Part shown: positions 8,827 through 18,357 of the stretch, one piece after another | How positions within the stretch are numbered: position 1 is the first letter of the stretch | How the letters are laid out: each line of letters starts with the position of its first letter | Source of the DNA: Methylophilales bacterium HTCC2181 | GTDB taxonomy: Bacteria > Pseudomonadota > Gammaproteobacteria > Burkholderiales > Methylophilaceae | Direction of reading: 5' to 3' | Assembly (NCBI GenBank): GCA_000168995.1 | Contig: AAUX01000001.1 | Location: forward strand, 806,001-870,000 | DNA: 64,000 nt | Position numbers and translations under genes: made by a program | Notes under the pieces: generated by a model | The model's database searches: none | Seen by the model: the letters and a program-made list of their open reading frames with translations, nothing else | Told to the model about the DNA's origin: nothing

Positions 8827-9710
8827 AGAATATAAGCACTCCGGGACAGCTATTTAGAGCGGCGATTGCAAAAGAAAAGCCTTTGCAAATTATTGGGGCT
8901 ATTAACGCCTACCATGCAAAGCTGGCTGAAAGTAGCGGCTTTAATGCTATTTATTTATCTGGTGGGGGAGTAGCAGCTGGTTCACTTGGTGTTCCCGATT
9001 TAGGTATTACTACGCTTGAAGATATTTTAATAGATATAAGAAGGATCACTGACGCCTCATCATTGCCCTTACTGGTTGATATCGACACAGGTTTTGGGGG
9101 GGCTTTTAATATTGCACGGACCATAAAATCGGTAGAAAAAGCCGGTGCCGCAGCAGTTCATCTTGAAGACCAGATCCAAGCAAAGCGTTGTGGGCATAGG
9201 CCAAATAAAGCCATTGTGTCGTTAGAGGAAATGACAGATCGGGTAAAGAGTGCTGTAGATGCTAAAAAAGATTCAAATTTTTGCATTATGGCGAGAACAG
9301 ATGCCTTAGCAGTTGAGGGCTTAAATTCAGCTTTAGATAGAGCACATGCCTGTGTTGAAGCTGGTGCAGATATGATTTTCCCTGAGGCCATAAACGACCT
9401 AGAAACTTACAAAATATTTACCGATCAACTTGATGTTCCTGTGTTGGCTAATATTACTGAATTTGGAGCCACTCCCTTATTTACGACAGAAGAGCTTAGA
9501 GATGTCGGTATCTCAATAGTGCTTTATCCATTAAGCCCTTTTAGGGCAATGAACAAAGCCGCATTGAATGTTTACCGAGGTATTCGTGAAGAAGGTACAC
9601 AAAAAAATCTGATCGGACAGATGCAAACTAGAGAAGAGCTCTATGATTTTCTTGATTACCATCACTATGAGCAAAAACTGGATCAACTCTTTCAAAACGA
9701 TAAGAAATAA
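8823..9710 (+). CDS. prpB: 2-methylisocitrate lyase
   Basis: A 295-residue member of the isocitrate lyase/PEP mutase superfamily. It cleaves 2-methylisocitrate to pyruvate and succinate, the last step of the methylcitrate cycle. The catalytic KRCGH segment (near residue 121) and the Mg-binding DIDTGFGG segment are present, and the length is that of PrpB. The ATG overlaps the upstream TGA (ATGA), so it is coupled to the HpcH-like gene, and prpC follows 15 bases later. The succinate released can feed the SDH encoded by the divergent arm. Confidence 0.93.
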   Translation: MKNISTPGQLFRAAIAKEKPLQIIGAINAYHAKLAESSGFNAIYLSGGGVAAGSLGVPDLGITTLEDILIDIRRITDASSLPLLVDIDTGFGGAFNIARTIKSVEKAGAAAVHLEDQIQAKRCGHRPNKAIVSLEEMTDRVKSAVDAKKDSNFCIMARTDALAVEGLNSALDRAHACVEAGADMIFPEAINDLETYKIFTDQLDVPVLANITEFGATPLFTTEELRDVGISIVLYPLSPFRAMNKAALNVYRGIREEGTQKNLIGQMQTREELYDFLDYHHYEQKLDQLFQNDKK

Positions 9711-9725
9711 AAGAGGCATTAATCT

Positions 9726-10868
9726 ATGAACACAGAACCAAAGAAAGTAAAAAAAGGAGTTGCGCTTGCTGGTATCAATGCAGGTACATCATCAATTTGT
9801 ACCGTCGGACACACCGGTAACGACCTCCATTACAGAGGGTATGACATCATTGATTTAGCAGATAAGTGCAGCTTTGAAGAGGTGGCGTATTTGTTAATTT
9901 ATGGCACTCTCCCTAATCAGGTTGAACTGAATCAGTACCAAGAAAAATTAAAGTCATTACGGAGCCTTCCTGAAGAACTCAAAGCTGTTTTAGAAAAAAT
10001 TCCAAAAAGCGCTCATCCTATGGATGTTATGAGGACTGGTTGTTCAATGTTAGGAACGTTAGAGCCAGAATCTATTAGCAGGAATGCCGGTGATGCAAAA
10101 GAATTAGCCAATCGCCTTATATCCTGCTTCAGCTCAATCTTAATCTATTGGTACAAGTTTGCTTTTGAGGGAAAAAGAATTGATGTTGAAACAGAAGATA
10201 CATCTGTGGCGGGACATCTCCTCCACTTGATGCACGAAAAAAAACCGTCAGCCCTCCATGAAAAATCAATGAACATATCATTAATTCTTTATGCTGAGCA
10301 TGAGTTCAACGCCTCAACCTTCACCTCTAGAGTGATTGCAGGCACTCTTTCGGATATGTACTCATCTATTACTGGAGCAATAGGAGCATTAAGGGGCCCA
10401 AAGCACGGGGGAGCGAATGAGGTAGCAATGGAAATTATAGGTCGCTACAAGAGCCCAGAACAAGCTGAGAATGATATAAGGATGCGCATGGCCAATAAGG
10501 AAATCATTATTGGTTTTGGTCACCCGGTGTACACAATAAGTGACCCGCGTAATGAATGCATAAAAAAGGTTTCGTATGAATTATCAAAGGATGCGGGAGA
10601 TATGCACTTATATGCTATTTCTGATCGAATCGAACAAGTAATGTGGGAGGAAAAAAAGATGTTTCCAAACCTTGATTGGTATAGCGCCTCCTCCTATCAT
10701 TTAATGGGAATACCAACCTCCTTATTCACACCACTTTTTGTCATTTCACGAACAACTGGCTGGGCTGCCCATATCATGGAGCAAAGAGTCGACAACAAAA
10801 TCATTCGGCCAAACGCTTTATATAACGGTCCAAGCAACCGCCCTATTCCACCCATCAATCAACGTTAA
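9726..10868 (+). CDS. prpC: 2-methylcitrate synthase
   Basis: A 380-residue citrate-synthase-family enzyme that condenses propionyl-CoA with oxaloacetate. Family signatures are [13 protein letters not shown] (active-site His), [13 protein letters not shown] (second His and substrate Arg) and the [15 protein letters not shown]-terminus. The short length and position between prpB and prpD favour methylcitrate synthase over housekeeping citrate synthase, although side activity with acetyl-CoA is common. A Shine-Dalgarno-like AAAGAGG precedes the start. Confidence 0.92.
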   Translation: MNTEPKKVKKGVALAGINAGTSSICTVGHTGNDLHYRGYDIIDLADKCSFEEVAYLLIYGTLPNQVELNQYQEKLKSLRSLPEELKAVLEKIPKSAHPMDVMRTGCSMLGTLEPESISRNAGDAKELANRLISCFSSILIYWYKFAFEGKRIDVETEDTSVAGHLLHLMHEKKPSALHEKSMNISLILYAEHEFNASTFTSRVIAGTLSDMYSSITGAIGALRGPKHGGANEVAMEIIGRYKSPEQAENDIRMRMANKEIIIGFGHPVYTISDPRNECIKKVSYELSKDAGDMHLYAISDRIEQVMWEEKKMFPNLDWYSASSYHLMGIPTSLFTPLFVISRTTGWAAHIMEQRVDNKIIRPNALYNGPSNRPIPPINQR

Positions 10869-10885
10869 TAAATATTGGAAAAACC

Positions 10886-12349
10886 ATGTCCCTGAATGCA
10901 TCACCAACAAAACAAAAGCCTGACCAAGTCATCGTAGATATAGCAGACTACGTTCTCAATTATGAAATAGATAGTAATCATGCATTTGATACAGCCAGAA
11001 ACTGTATGATTGACACCCTGGGATGTGGACTGGAAGCTCTAAGTTACCCTGCTTGTACGAAGCTTCTTGGGCCAACCGTTCCAGGGACAACCGTTCCTAA
11101 CGGATCAAGAATACCTGGAACATCCTATCAATTAGACCCTATTAATGCCGCTTTTAATATTGGTGCAATGGTTCGATGGTTAGACTTTAATGACACGTGG
11201 TTGGCAGCAGAATGGGGACATCCATCGGATAATTTAGGAGGCATTTTAGCTGTTGCAGATTGGATTTCACGAACAAATCAAGCGGAGGGTAAACCGCCCC
11301 TTTTAATTAAGGATGTGCTGGAGGCAATGATCAAAGCCCATGAAATTCAAGGAATACTTGCATTGGAAAATAGCTTTAACCGTGTAGGTCTTGATCACGT
11401 AATTCTTGTAAAGGTTGCTTCTACAGCCGTAATAACAAAAATGCTTGGAGGAAATAAAGAGCAGATCATCGACGCTTTATCGAATGCATGGATTGATGGG
11501 CAAAGCTTAAGGACTTATCGTCATGCACCTAATACAGGCTCCAGGAAATCATGGGCTGCTGGGGATGCGACAAGTCGCGCTGTTAGATTGTCCTTAATGG
11601 TTATGAAGGGAGAAATGGGATACCCTTCTGCTCTTTCTGCTAAAGGCTGGGGTTTTTATGATGTTTTATTTGAAGGAAAAGAATTCCAGTTTCAAAGAGG
11701 TTATGGAAGTTACGTTATGGAAAATATACTGTTTAAAATCTCTTTTCCTGCTGAGTTTCATGCACAAACTGCCGTTGAGTGTGCGTTAACTCTGCATGGA
11801 ACAGAAGTTAGCAGATTGGATACGGTGGATAAAATTGAGTTAATAGAGAAGATTATGATTACCACCCATGAGTCGGCTATAAGAATTATTGATAAAAAAG
11901 GTCCCCTTTCTAATCCAGCTGACCGAGATCATTGCATTCAATACATGTCGGCTATCGGCCTACTTAAAGGGAATTTAACTGCTCAGGATTATGAGAACGA
12001 AACTGCTAGTGACCCTAGAGTAGATAAGCTTCGGAATGTTATGGTGTGCCATGAGAGTGAGCAGTTTAGTAGAGATTATCTTGACCCGGAAAAACGCTCA
12101 ATCGCTAATGCTATCCAGATTTTTTATAAAGACGGCACTGCCTCACCTAAAGTTTCGGTAGAGTACCCTATTGGTCATAAAAGAAGGCGTGATGAAGGTA
12201 TTCCAAAACTCGTGGATAAATTTAAAATCAATCTAGCACGCGAATTTGATACTGGGAAAGCGTCAGTTATTCTTGAATTAAGCATGGATCAATCAAGGTT
12301 GGAGGAAATGCCTGTAAATGACTATGTTGACTTATTCTGGAAAGGATAA
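10886..12349 (+). CDS. prpD: 2-methylcitrate dehydratase
   Basis: A 487-residue MmgE/PrpD-family enzyme that dehydrates 2-methylcitrate to 2-methylaconitate. Signatures include the N-terminal [21 protein letters not shown] and the [11 protein letters not shown] segment. The ATG is 17 bases after prpC. Neither AcnD/PrpF nor an aconitase is encoded nearby, so rehydration to 2-methylisocitrate probably uses AcnB elsewhere. The gene ends 18 bases inside a convergent gene, a sign of tight packing. Confidence 0.93.
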   Translation: MSLNASPTKQKPDQVIVDIADYVLNYEIDSNHAFDTARNCMIDTLGCGLEALSYPACTKLLGPTVPGTTVPNGSRIPGTSYQLDPINAAFNIGAMVRWLDFNDTWLAAEWGHPSDNLGGILAVADWISRTNQAEGKPPLLIKDVLEAMIKAHEIQGILALENSFNRVGLDHVILVKVASTAVITKMLGGNKEQIIDALSNAWIDGQSLRTYRHAPNTGSRKSWAAGDATSRAVRLSLMVMKGEMGYPSALSAKGWGFYDVLFEGKEFQFQRGYGSYVMENILFKISFPAEFHAQTAVECALTLHGTEVSRLDTVDKIELIEKIMITTHESAIRIIDKKGPLSNPADRDHCIQYMSAIGLLKGNLTAQDYENETASDPRVDKLRNVMVCHESEQFSRDYLDPEKRSIANAIQIFYKDGTASPKVSVEYPIGHKRRRDEGIPKLVDKFKINLAREFDTGKASVILELSMDQSRLEEMPVNDYVDLFWKG

Positions 12350-12598
12350 CTTATTAACGTGCTCTATGATATGAAGCAATTCATCATTGGGGTTATCGTA
12401 ATCCTCAAAGCTGCCTAACTTGCAAAGCGTGTACCAATACTTGCTGTTTGAGTCATCCCCCTCTATCTTATGCAATACAGCATGTATCCATTTAGCTACG
12501 TCAAGATCCATGTTTTGAACTATCTTATGGCTACTATCCCAGTCTCCATCAAGCGCCATATTTAAGGCTAATATAAGGTCTTGGTAATCTGTGCTCAC
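12332..12598 (-). CDS. Conserved-looking hypothetical protein, 88 residues
   Basis: An acidic, soluble small protein rich in Asp and aromatic residues, with no signal or membrane segment. Motifs such as [11 protein letters not shown] and [12 protein letters not shown] suggest a helical repeat-like fold; I do not recognise the family firmly. It converges on prpD with an 18-base overlap and follows the dnaQ-side genes, possibly as the distal gene of the methyltransferase-rnhA-dnaQ operon. Confidence 0.6.
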   Translation of the reverse strand: MSTDYQDLILALNMALDGDWDSSHKIVQNMDLDVAKWIHAVLHKIEGDDSNSKYWYTLCKLGSFEDYDNPNDELLHIIEHVNKLSFPE

Positions 12599-12606
12599 AG
12601 CAAAAT

Positions 12607-12777
12607 CTATACCTTTATTTGCTGCTCTTTGTTAATTCTATATTCACAATCTACTTTATGATTTTCAATTAAACCATTGATATATAATGATGAATTTTTA
12701 CAAAAAGTACATTGATAGTTGTTTGTATTTGGCTCAATCTTTTCTTGTGGGTAGTCGATAAAAAATCTAGTCTCCAT
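12607..12777 (-). CDS. Small CxxC protein, 56 residues
   Basis: Open frame from the ATG at 12777 to TAG at 12607. It encodes a hydrophilic peptide with CTFC near residues 23-26, a later His40 and Cys44, which could form a small zinc site (C-x2-C...H-x4-C). It fills the gap between dnaQ and the 88-residue gene on the same strand, with TAG only 8 bases before the next ATG. No homologue is recognised. Spacing and motif make a real gene likelier than chance. Confidence 0.45.
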   Translation of the reverse strand: METRFFIDYPQEKIEPNTNNYQCTFCKNSSLYINGLIENHKVDCEYRINKEQQIKV

Positions 12778-12819
12778 GTGTGTAATAGTCCTATTGTTAA
12801 TTAAGTAGCGATAGTGTAA

Positions 12820-13488
12820 TCACCAGCCATCTGTCCTGTTAATGGATCTTAAGTAGCTGTTATGTGCCTCAACCTCATCCAACGCCGGTTGAGTGACAAT
12901 CAAATCTCCGTGATCTACAGATTGGAGGGCGGCCTTAGAGCTATCTTCCTCAAAGTTAATAGTGAAAGCTTCTTGCCCTCTTGTCATCTGAATGTATACC
13001 TCCCCTAGCAGCTGAGCATCTAACAGTGCTCCGTGTAAGCTACGGGTCGAGTTGTCAACATCAAAGGCCCTACAAAGCGCATCCAGACTGTTTCTTTGCC
13101 CCGGCCTTATTTCTTTTGCAAACTTCAGTGAATCCATAATTCCATCACAGTAACTCTCAAGCTTTTCCATGCCTATCTTGCCAAGCTCCATATTTAAAAA
13201 ACCCACGTCAAAGGGAGCGTTATGAATAACAAGCTCACTTCCATTAATGAATGCGATAAAATCTGCAGCAATATCAACAAACAAAGGTTTATCGTTAAGG
13301 AAGTCTAAGGTGATGCCATGAACTTCCTGAGCAGCTGCATCTATCTCTCTTTGGGGGTTAACATAAAAATGAAAGCGGTTACTGGTGGCCTGCCTATTAT
13401 TAAATTCTATAGCAGCGATCTCAATGACTCGGTGCCCTTGATTAGGGTCTAACCCTGTAGTCTCCGTATCTAAAAATATTTGCCTCAT
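12820..13488 (-). CDS. dnaQ: DNA polymerase III epsilon subunit (3'-5' proofreading exonuclease)
   Basis: A 222-residue DEDDh exonuclease. ExoI appears as FLDTETTG near residues 5-12, ExoII around the HNAPFDVGFL segment, and ExoIII as HGALLDAQLL near 161-170. The C-terminal tail would bind the alpha subunit. The start overlaps the rnhA stop by 4 bases (ATGA), the classic rnhA-dnaQ pairing. The protein edits errors during chromosome replication. Confidence 0.93.
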   Translation of the reverse strand: MRQIFLDTETTGLDPNQGHRVIEIAAIEFNNRQATSNRFHFYVNPQREIDAAAQEVHGITLDFLNDKPLFVDIAADFIAFINGSELVIHNAPFDVGFLNMELGKIGMEKLESYCDGIMDSLKFAKEIRPGQRNSLDALCRAFDVDNSTRSLHGALLDAQLLGEVYIQMTRGQEAFTINFEEDSSKAALQSVDHGDLIVTQPALDEVEAHNSYLRSINRTDGW

Positions 13489-13922
13489 GATTGCTGGCTT
13501 GAGGAATGCACACCAAGGTTCGCAAGATAGTCAGCTCTATCGTTCTCAATATGCCCTGAATGCCCCTTAACCCACTGCCAAGTAATTTGTTCAGAGTTGA
13601 GACTGTCGAGCCTAACCCAAAGGTCTTGATTTTTAACCGGCTGCTTATTACTTGACTTCCAACCATTTCTCTTCCAATTAATGATCCATTCGCTTATGCC
13701 TTTTTGCACATAGGTTGAATCAGTAAAAATTGTTACATCTTGAATCCTATCTATCGATTCTATGGCCATTATCACCGCCATTAATTCCATACGGTTATTT
13801 GTTGTATTTTTTTCTCCGCCGTACAGTTCTTTATTTTCAGAGCCATTAATAATGAGCGCACCCCACCCACCATCACCGGGATTACCTTTGCACGCCCCGT
13901 CTGTATAAACTTTAATCATCAA
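13485..13922 (-). CDS. rnhA: Ribonuclease HI
   Basis: A 145-residue RNase H. The catalytic carboxylates lie in YTDGACKGNPG (Asp near residue 7), NRMELMAV (Glu), FTDSTYVQ (Asp) and NDRADYLA (Asp). It degrades RNA in RNA-DNA hybrids such as Okazaki primers and R-loops. It overlaps the upstream methyltransferase gene by 11 bases and dnaQ by 4, so all three are co-translated. It is full length. Confidence 0.95.
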   Translation of the reverse strand: MMIKVYTDGACKGNPGDGGWGALIINGSENKELYGGEKNTTNNRMELMAVIMAIESIDRIQDVTIFTDSTYVQKGISEWIINWKRNGWKSSNKQPVKNQDLWVRLDSLNSEQITWQWVKGHSGHIENDRADYLANLGVHSSSQQS

Positions 13923-14592
13923 TAGCCTTTAATTTATTTGGCACAGCTTTATCATGTTTCATTTTATTCCATTTAGGTCGTAATGGGGTAACTCCAACGA
14001 CATCTTTTCTGGCAACAATAAAGTAAACATTGCCAAATAAAGGCAACCATCTCGCTCCAACGTCTTCAAAAAGTTTATGGGCAGAGGCATTGTCTGAAAA
14101 TAATGGCTGGTAATCTACCATGCGGCCCTCTTCAACAGTAAAACCCTCCTCTTTTAGGATTTTTTGAGCAGCACTAAGCGAGATAAACTTTTGGTTCCAT
14201 GGGGAAAAATTATCAAAACAAGTGAGGTTTCTTAGTCCTGCAAAACTAAATGGGTTGAAAGATAAAATAACCACTCTCCCTCCAGGAATAATAACTCTAA
14301 AAAATTCGGAAAAATGAGCCTGAATGTTCCCGATTTTTTCTAAATGATGCTGACTAATAATCAAATCAATTGAGTCTTTTTCAAACGGGAGGTGCATGGA
14401 GCTACACACAATGTTTCTGTCAGGGCCTTCCATCATTATGTGATGGTTCATACGCGTTTGTTTTAAAAGGTTCCTTCCTAAGGTGTGGGTTTGAAGCGAG
14501 AAATAACCAAATTTATCTTCCAAAAAATCACTCAGAATAGCCTCTTCAGCATTCAGTAATCTTTGTCCGTTTTTTGTATCAAACCATGTCAT
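13912..14592 (-). CDS. Class I SAM-dependent methyltransferase
   Basis: A 226-residue protein with a methyltransferase type-11 core. LPFEKDSIDLIISQHHLE resembles motif II, and GGRVVILSFNPFS resembles the post-motif III strand. The glycine-rich motif I is degenerate. It is commonly found between gloB and rnhA in betaproteobacteria; substrate unknown. It diverges from gloB with a 44-base spacer and starts the leftward rnhA-dnaQ operon. Confidence 0.75.
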   Translation of the reverse strand: MTWFDTKNGQRLLNAEEAILSDFLEDKFGYFSLQTHTLGRNLLKQTRMNHHIMMEGPDRNIVCSSMHLPFEKDSIDLIISQHHLEKIGNIQAHFSEFFRVIIPGGRVVILSFNPFSFAGLRNLTCFDNFSPWNQKFISLSAAQKILKEEGFTVEEGRMVDYQPLFSDNASAHKLFEDVGARWLPLFGNVYFIVARKDVVGVTPLRPKWNKMKHDKAVPNKLKAIDD

Positions 14593-14636
14593 AAGTTATT
14601 AAATATATTTAAAATCATAGTAAACTTAAAGCCTGT

Positions 14637-15365
14637 ATGCAGACTCACAATTCATCACATTCTAACACCTCGATCGTTCCAATTAAGGCATTTATGGATA
14701 ACTATATCTGGCTCATTAAAGATTGCAGGAATGTTGCCATTGTTGATCCAGGAGATGCCAAGCCAGTAATTGATTATCTTAAGAGCAATGATCTTTATCC
14801 AAAAGCTATACTAATAACCCACAAACATTATGATCATATTGGTGGGGTAGTAGGCATAAAATTACAATATCCTGGGGTAAAAATTTATGGGCCAAAAATC
14901 TCTAGCTTTGATTTTGATTATACTGTGCTAGAAGAAGGAAGTACGCTATCTATCGAAGGTATAGATATCAAGCTTAATGTGTTAGAAACTCCCGGCCACA
15001 CAGACGACCATATAGCCTATTATAACGATGAAGTTTTATTCTGTGGAGATACCCTATTTGCTTGCGGGTGCGGACGGCTTTTTGAGGGTACAGCTGAACA
15101 AATGTTCAATACATTGCAGAAATTTAAGAGTCTAAAGCCACACACGAGGGTTTATTGTGCACACGAATATACATTAGAAAATATTCGGTTTGCAATGACC
15201 TTAGATAAAGATAATAATCATTTAAATAAAAGATTTGATGAAGATAGGCTAAAATCGAACACACTACCCTCAACAATCGAAAAAGAGATGGCAACAAATC
15301 CTTTTCTGTTAGCAGAAAATTCCGAACAATTTAAAGTGATTAGGCTCAAAAAAGATGCATTTTAA
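14637..15365 (+). CDS. gloB: Hydroxyacylglutathione hydrolase (glyoxalase II)
   Basis: A 242-residue metallo-beta-lactamase-fold enzyme that hydrolyses S-lactoylglutathione to lactate. The metal-binding THKHYDHIGG motif (near residues 61-70), ETPGHTDDH, FCGDTLFACGCGRLFEG and YCAHEYTLEN segments are all GloB-specific. A slightly extended N-terminus before MDNYIWLI is typical. Its last 11 bases overlap the mltD start. Confidence 0.93.
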   Translation: MQTHNSSHSNTSIVPIKAFMDNYIWLIKDCRNVAIVDPGDAKPVIDYLKSNDLYPKAILITHKHYDHIGGVVGIKLQYPGVKIYGPKISSFDFDYTVLEEGSTLSIEGIDIKLNVLETPGHTDDHIAYYNDEVLFCGDTLFACGCGRLFEGTAEQMFNTLQKFKSLKPHTRVYCAHEYTLENIRFAMTLDKDNNHLNKRFDEDRLKSNTLPSTIEKEMATNPFLLAENSEQFKVIRLKKDAF

Positions 15366-16701
15366 ACAAACAGTATGGCGCTTTATTGTGTTCAATTTAA
15401 TGAATGCATTGCTGGCTACTAATGTTTATGCAATTACCAACGTTACAGGTGATCCCATAATTATCATCGAAGATGATACCCCTGAAAATGTAATTATATC
15501 GGATGATATTTTTCCCGCAAAGCCAGCAGAAAGTCTTTGGCCTAAAATAAATGCAGGCTATAAAATGTATACAAAGCCAAGTAAAAAAGGCTTAAAAAGA
15601 ATAAAAAAATATGAAAATTGGTATAAAAAAAGGCCTGATTATATTGAGCGCATGATGGTTCGAGCAAATAAATACCTTTATTTTGTTTACCAAGAGGTTA
15701 AAAAAAGAAATATGCCCATGGAAATTGCTTTACTACCTATGATTGAAAGTGCTTACAATCCGCTGGCAAAATCTAAGGCAAAAGCAGTTGGTATGTGGCA
15801 GTTTATTCCATCAACGGGAAGGCTTTATGGCTTACAACAGGATTGGTGGAGAGATGAAAGAAAAAATGTTATTGAATCTACCGATTCTGCGCTAGATTAC
15901 CTAGAAAGGCTTCACGACGAATTTGGGACTTGGGAGTTAGCTTTGGCTGCTTATAACGCAGGTGAAGGTCGTGTGGGTCGTACCCAGAAAAAAAATAAAA
16001 GGAATAAAAGGCCTACTGATTTTTATAGTTTAAATCTTCCTATGGAGACTAGAAATTACGTCCCGAAGCTTCTAGCGATAAGAAATATTATGCAAAACCC
16101 GGCTAAATACGGGATTGTACTCAAAGACATACCATTCCAACCTTACTTTGAGTCTGTGGTGGTTCCAGACGAAATTGATACTGAATTAGCTGCACGTCTT
16201 GCTGAAATATCTTTAGAGGAATTTCAGTTATTAAATGCTGAGCACAAAAGACCAATTATGAAGTCAGTTGAGGGGGCTCACTCTATTCTTCTTCCTGTAG
16301 GCGCGGTAACAACATTCAACAAAAATCTTTTTGCCCATGATCAACCCATTAGTAGCTGGAAAGTTTACAAACCCAAGAAGGGGGAAACGTTAAAACATGT
16401 AGCGAAAAAATTTAATATTGATTGGAGGGTATTGGCCAAAGTAAACCAACTTAGAAGTCAAAAAAGATTTGGTAAGCGGAATATTCTCCTGATTCCCAAT
16501 ACCAATGCTATAGGGACAAGCTTTCCAAGTAGCGGGGGAATTATTGACTACCATACGATAATTACTCATCGAGTAAAGTCCGGTGAAACACTAAGCCACA
16601 TTTCCTCCCGATACAAGGTGGGCGTTAAGGCAATCATGGAATTTAATGAACTACCCTCTTCAAAAATAATCATAGGGGATATACTAGATATTCCAAAATA
16701 A
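15355..16701 (+). CDS. mltD: Membrane-bound lytic murein transglycosylase D with LysM repeats
   Basis: A 448-residue envelope enzyme that cleaves peptidoglycan glycan strands. It has an N-terminal export signal (about residues 5-25), an SLT domain with the catalytic Glu in MIESAYNP and the AVGMWQFIPSTGRLYGL and ALAAYNAGEGRV motifs, then two LysM domains (KKGETLKHVA and KSGETLSHIS, the latter at the C-terminus). The signal sequence shows no clear lipobox, so it may be soluble periplasmic or anchored by the uncleaved signal. The ATG lies inside the gloB end. Confidence 0.9.
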   Translation: MHFKQTVWRFIVFNLMNALLATNVYAITNVTGDPIIIIEDDTPENVIISDDIFPAKPAESLWPKINAGYKMYTKPSKKGLKRIKKYENWYKKRPDYIERMMVRANKYLYFVYQEVKKRNMPMEIALLPMIESAYNPLAKSKAKAVGMWQFIPSTGRLYGLQQDWWRDERKNVIESTDSALDYLERLHDEFGTWELALAAYNAGEGRVGRTQKKNKRNKRPTDFYSLNLPMETRNYVPKLLAIRNIMQNPAKYGIVLKDIPFQPYFESVVVPDEIDTELAARLAEISLEEFQLLNAEHKRPIMKSVEGAHSILLPVGAVTTFNKNLFAHDQPISSWKVYKPKKGETLKHVAKKFNIDWRVLAKVNQLRSQKRFGKRNILLIPNTNAIGTSFPSSGGIIDYHTIITHRVKSGETLSHISSRYKVGVKAIMEFNELPSSKIIIGDILDIPK

Positions 16702-16702
16702 T

Positions 16703-18355
16703 ATGACGCACCATCCATCTCACACTATTGCCAGAATAATAACGCTATTAATCCTAATATTTAATTTAATAAGTTGCTCGAATAATGAAGTAGAAACTAT
16801 TGATTATAAAGACAGTTATAAGTTAGAGGGTGGAGGAAATTTAGTCAATGCTATGGTGGGAGAACCAAGTAACCTTATCGCCATGATCGCGGGTGATTCA
16901 GCATCTTCAGTTATTGCAGGAAATATTTTTAACTCGCTAATAAAATACGATGAAAAGTTAAATTATGCGCCTGAGCTTGCTGAAAAATGGGATGTTTCGC
17001 TGGATCAAAAAACTATAACCTTTACCTTAAAAGAAAACCTTTTTTGGGCTGACGGAACTCCTTTAACTAGTGAAGACGTTCTTTTTACCTGGAAATTAGT
17101 TACAGATCCGAAGACAAGAACACCTTATGCATCTGACTATCTTTTGGTGAAAGAAGCTTCAGCACCAAATCCAAAAACTTTTATTGTGACTTATGATGAG
17201 ACTTATGCACCTGCAATTGATACATGGGCCTCTCTTCATATTCTACCAAAACATATTTTGAAAGATGAAGATATTAATAATACGTTTTTCTCAAGAAATC
17301 CTATTGGCTCAGGATATTATCAATTAGATCAATGGATAAGTGGTCAGCAAGTAACGCTTAAAGCTAATACTAAAAGCTCTCAAGGCCCTGCAAATATAAA
17401 ATACCTGACTTCACGAATCATACCTGACACATCATCTCAATTTCTTGAGCTAACGGCTGATAATATAGATCTAATGAATATTAACCCTATCCAGCATCAA
17501 AGAGTATTCCCCGCTCGTAAGGACTTGGAACAAAAAATTAATTTATATAAAGAGCTTGGTAATGGATATACCTACCTCGGTTTCAATCTTAAAAAAGAGC
17601 CCTTTAATGACATTAATGTTAGGCGTGCAATTAACTATGCAATCGATAAAGATGAGGTTATAAAAGGAGTCTTGTTAGGTCTTGGTGAGCCAGTAGCTAG
17701 TCCTTACAAGCCCGGTACGCGATGGAATAATGCCAATCTGTCACCCTACCCTTACGATCCTAACAAAGCGCTGTCCTTATTGAAGGCTGCCGGATATCAG
17801 AAGAACCAATCTGGGTTATTTGAGAAAGATGGCAAAGTTTTAGGCTTCGAAATACTTACCAACCAAAATAAACAAAGAGAAATGACGGCAGTTCTTGTGC
17901 AAAGAAGATTAAAGGAAATAGGAATTGACGTGACTATCCGAGTTATTGAGTGGGCAAGCTTTATCAATCGATTCATCAAAACGGGAGACTTTAATGCAGT
18001 AGTATTAGGATGGAGTCTTTCGCTTGATCCAGACCAATACAATATTTGGCATTCTAGCCAACAGGGGCCTGGTCAGTTTAATTTTATTGGCTACAACAAT
18101 AAAGAGGTAGATAAGCTCCTAGAGGACGGGAGAAAAGAACTTGACCCTAGTAAGCGACAAAAAATTTACTATAAGTTTTCTGAGCACCTATTAAGTGACT
18201 CTCCGATTGTTTACCTTTATGCAGGTTATGGCTTATCAGCTGTCAATAAAAGGGTTCAGGGTATAAAAACTCCTGCTCCCCCTGCAGGAATTTATCATAA
18301 TAGTTATGACTGGTTTATACCTCAATCACTCAGAAGAAATGAGATGGCAAATTAA
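16703..18355 (+). CDS. Peptide ABC transporter substrate-binding lipoprotein
   Basis: A 550-residue SBP family 5 (DppA/OppA-like) protein. The N-terminus carries a lipobox (NLISC) around residue 25, so the mature protein is a periplasm-facing lipoprotein. LAEKWDVSLDQKTITFTLKE and the RRAINYAIDKDEV segment are family hallmarks. It starts one base after mltD stops and is followed by two permeases; no ATPase gene is adjacent. The substrate is probably a peptide, possibly cell-wall derived given mltD. Confidence 0.88.
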   Translation: MTHHPSHTIARIITLLILIFNLISCSNNEVETIDYKDSYKLEGGGNLVNAMVGEPSNLIAMIAGDSASSVIAGNIFNSLIKYDEKLNYAPELAEKWDVSLDQKTITFTLKENLFWADGTPLTSEDVLFTWKLVTDPKTRTPYASDYLLVKEASAPNPKTFIVTYDETYAPAIDTWASLHILPKHILKDEDINNTFFSRNPIGSGYYQLDQWISGQQVTLKANTKSSQGPANIKYLTSRIIPDTSSQFLELTADNIDLMNINPIQHQRVFPARKDLEQKINLYKELGNGYTYLGFNLKKEPFNDINVRRAINYAIDKDEVIKGVLLGLGEPVASPYKPGTRWNNANLSPYPYDPNKALSLLKAAGYQKNQSGLFEKDGKVLGFEILTNQNKQREMTAVLVQRRLKEIGIDVTIRVIEWASFINRFIKTGDFNAVVLGWSLSLDPDQYNIWHSSQQGPGQFNFIGYNNKEVDKLLEDGRKELDPSKRQKIYYKFSEHLLSDSPIVYLYAGYGLSAVNKRVQGIKTPAPPAGIYHNSYDWFIPQSLRRNEMAN

Positions 18356-18357
18356 AA

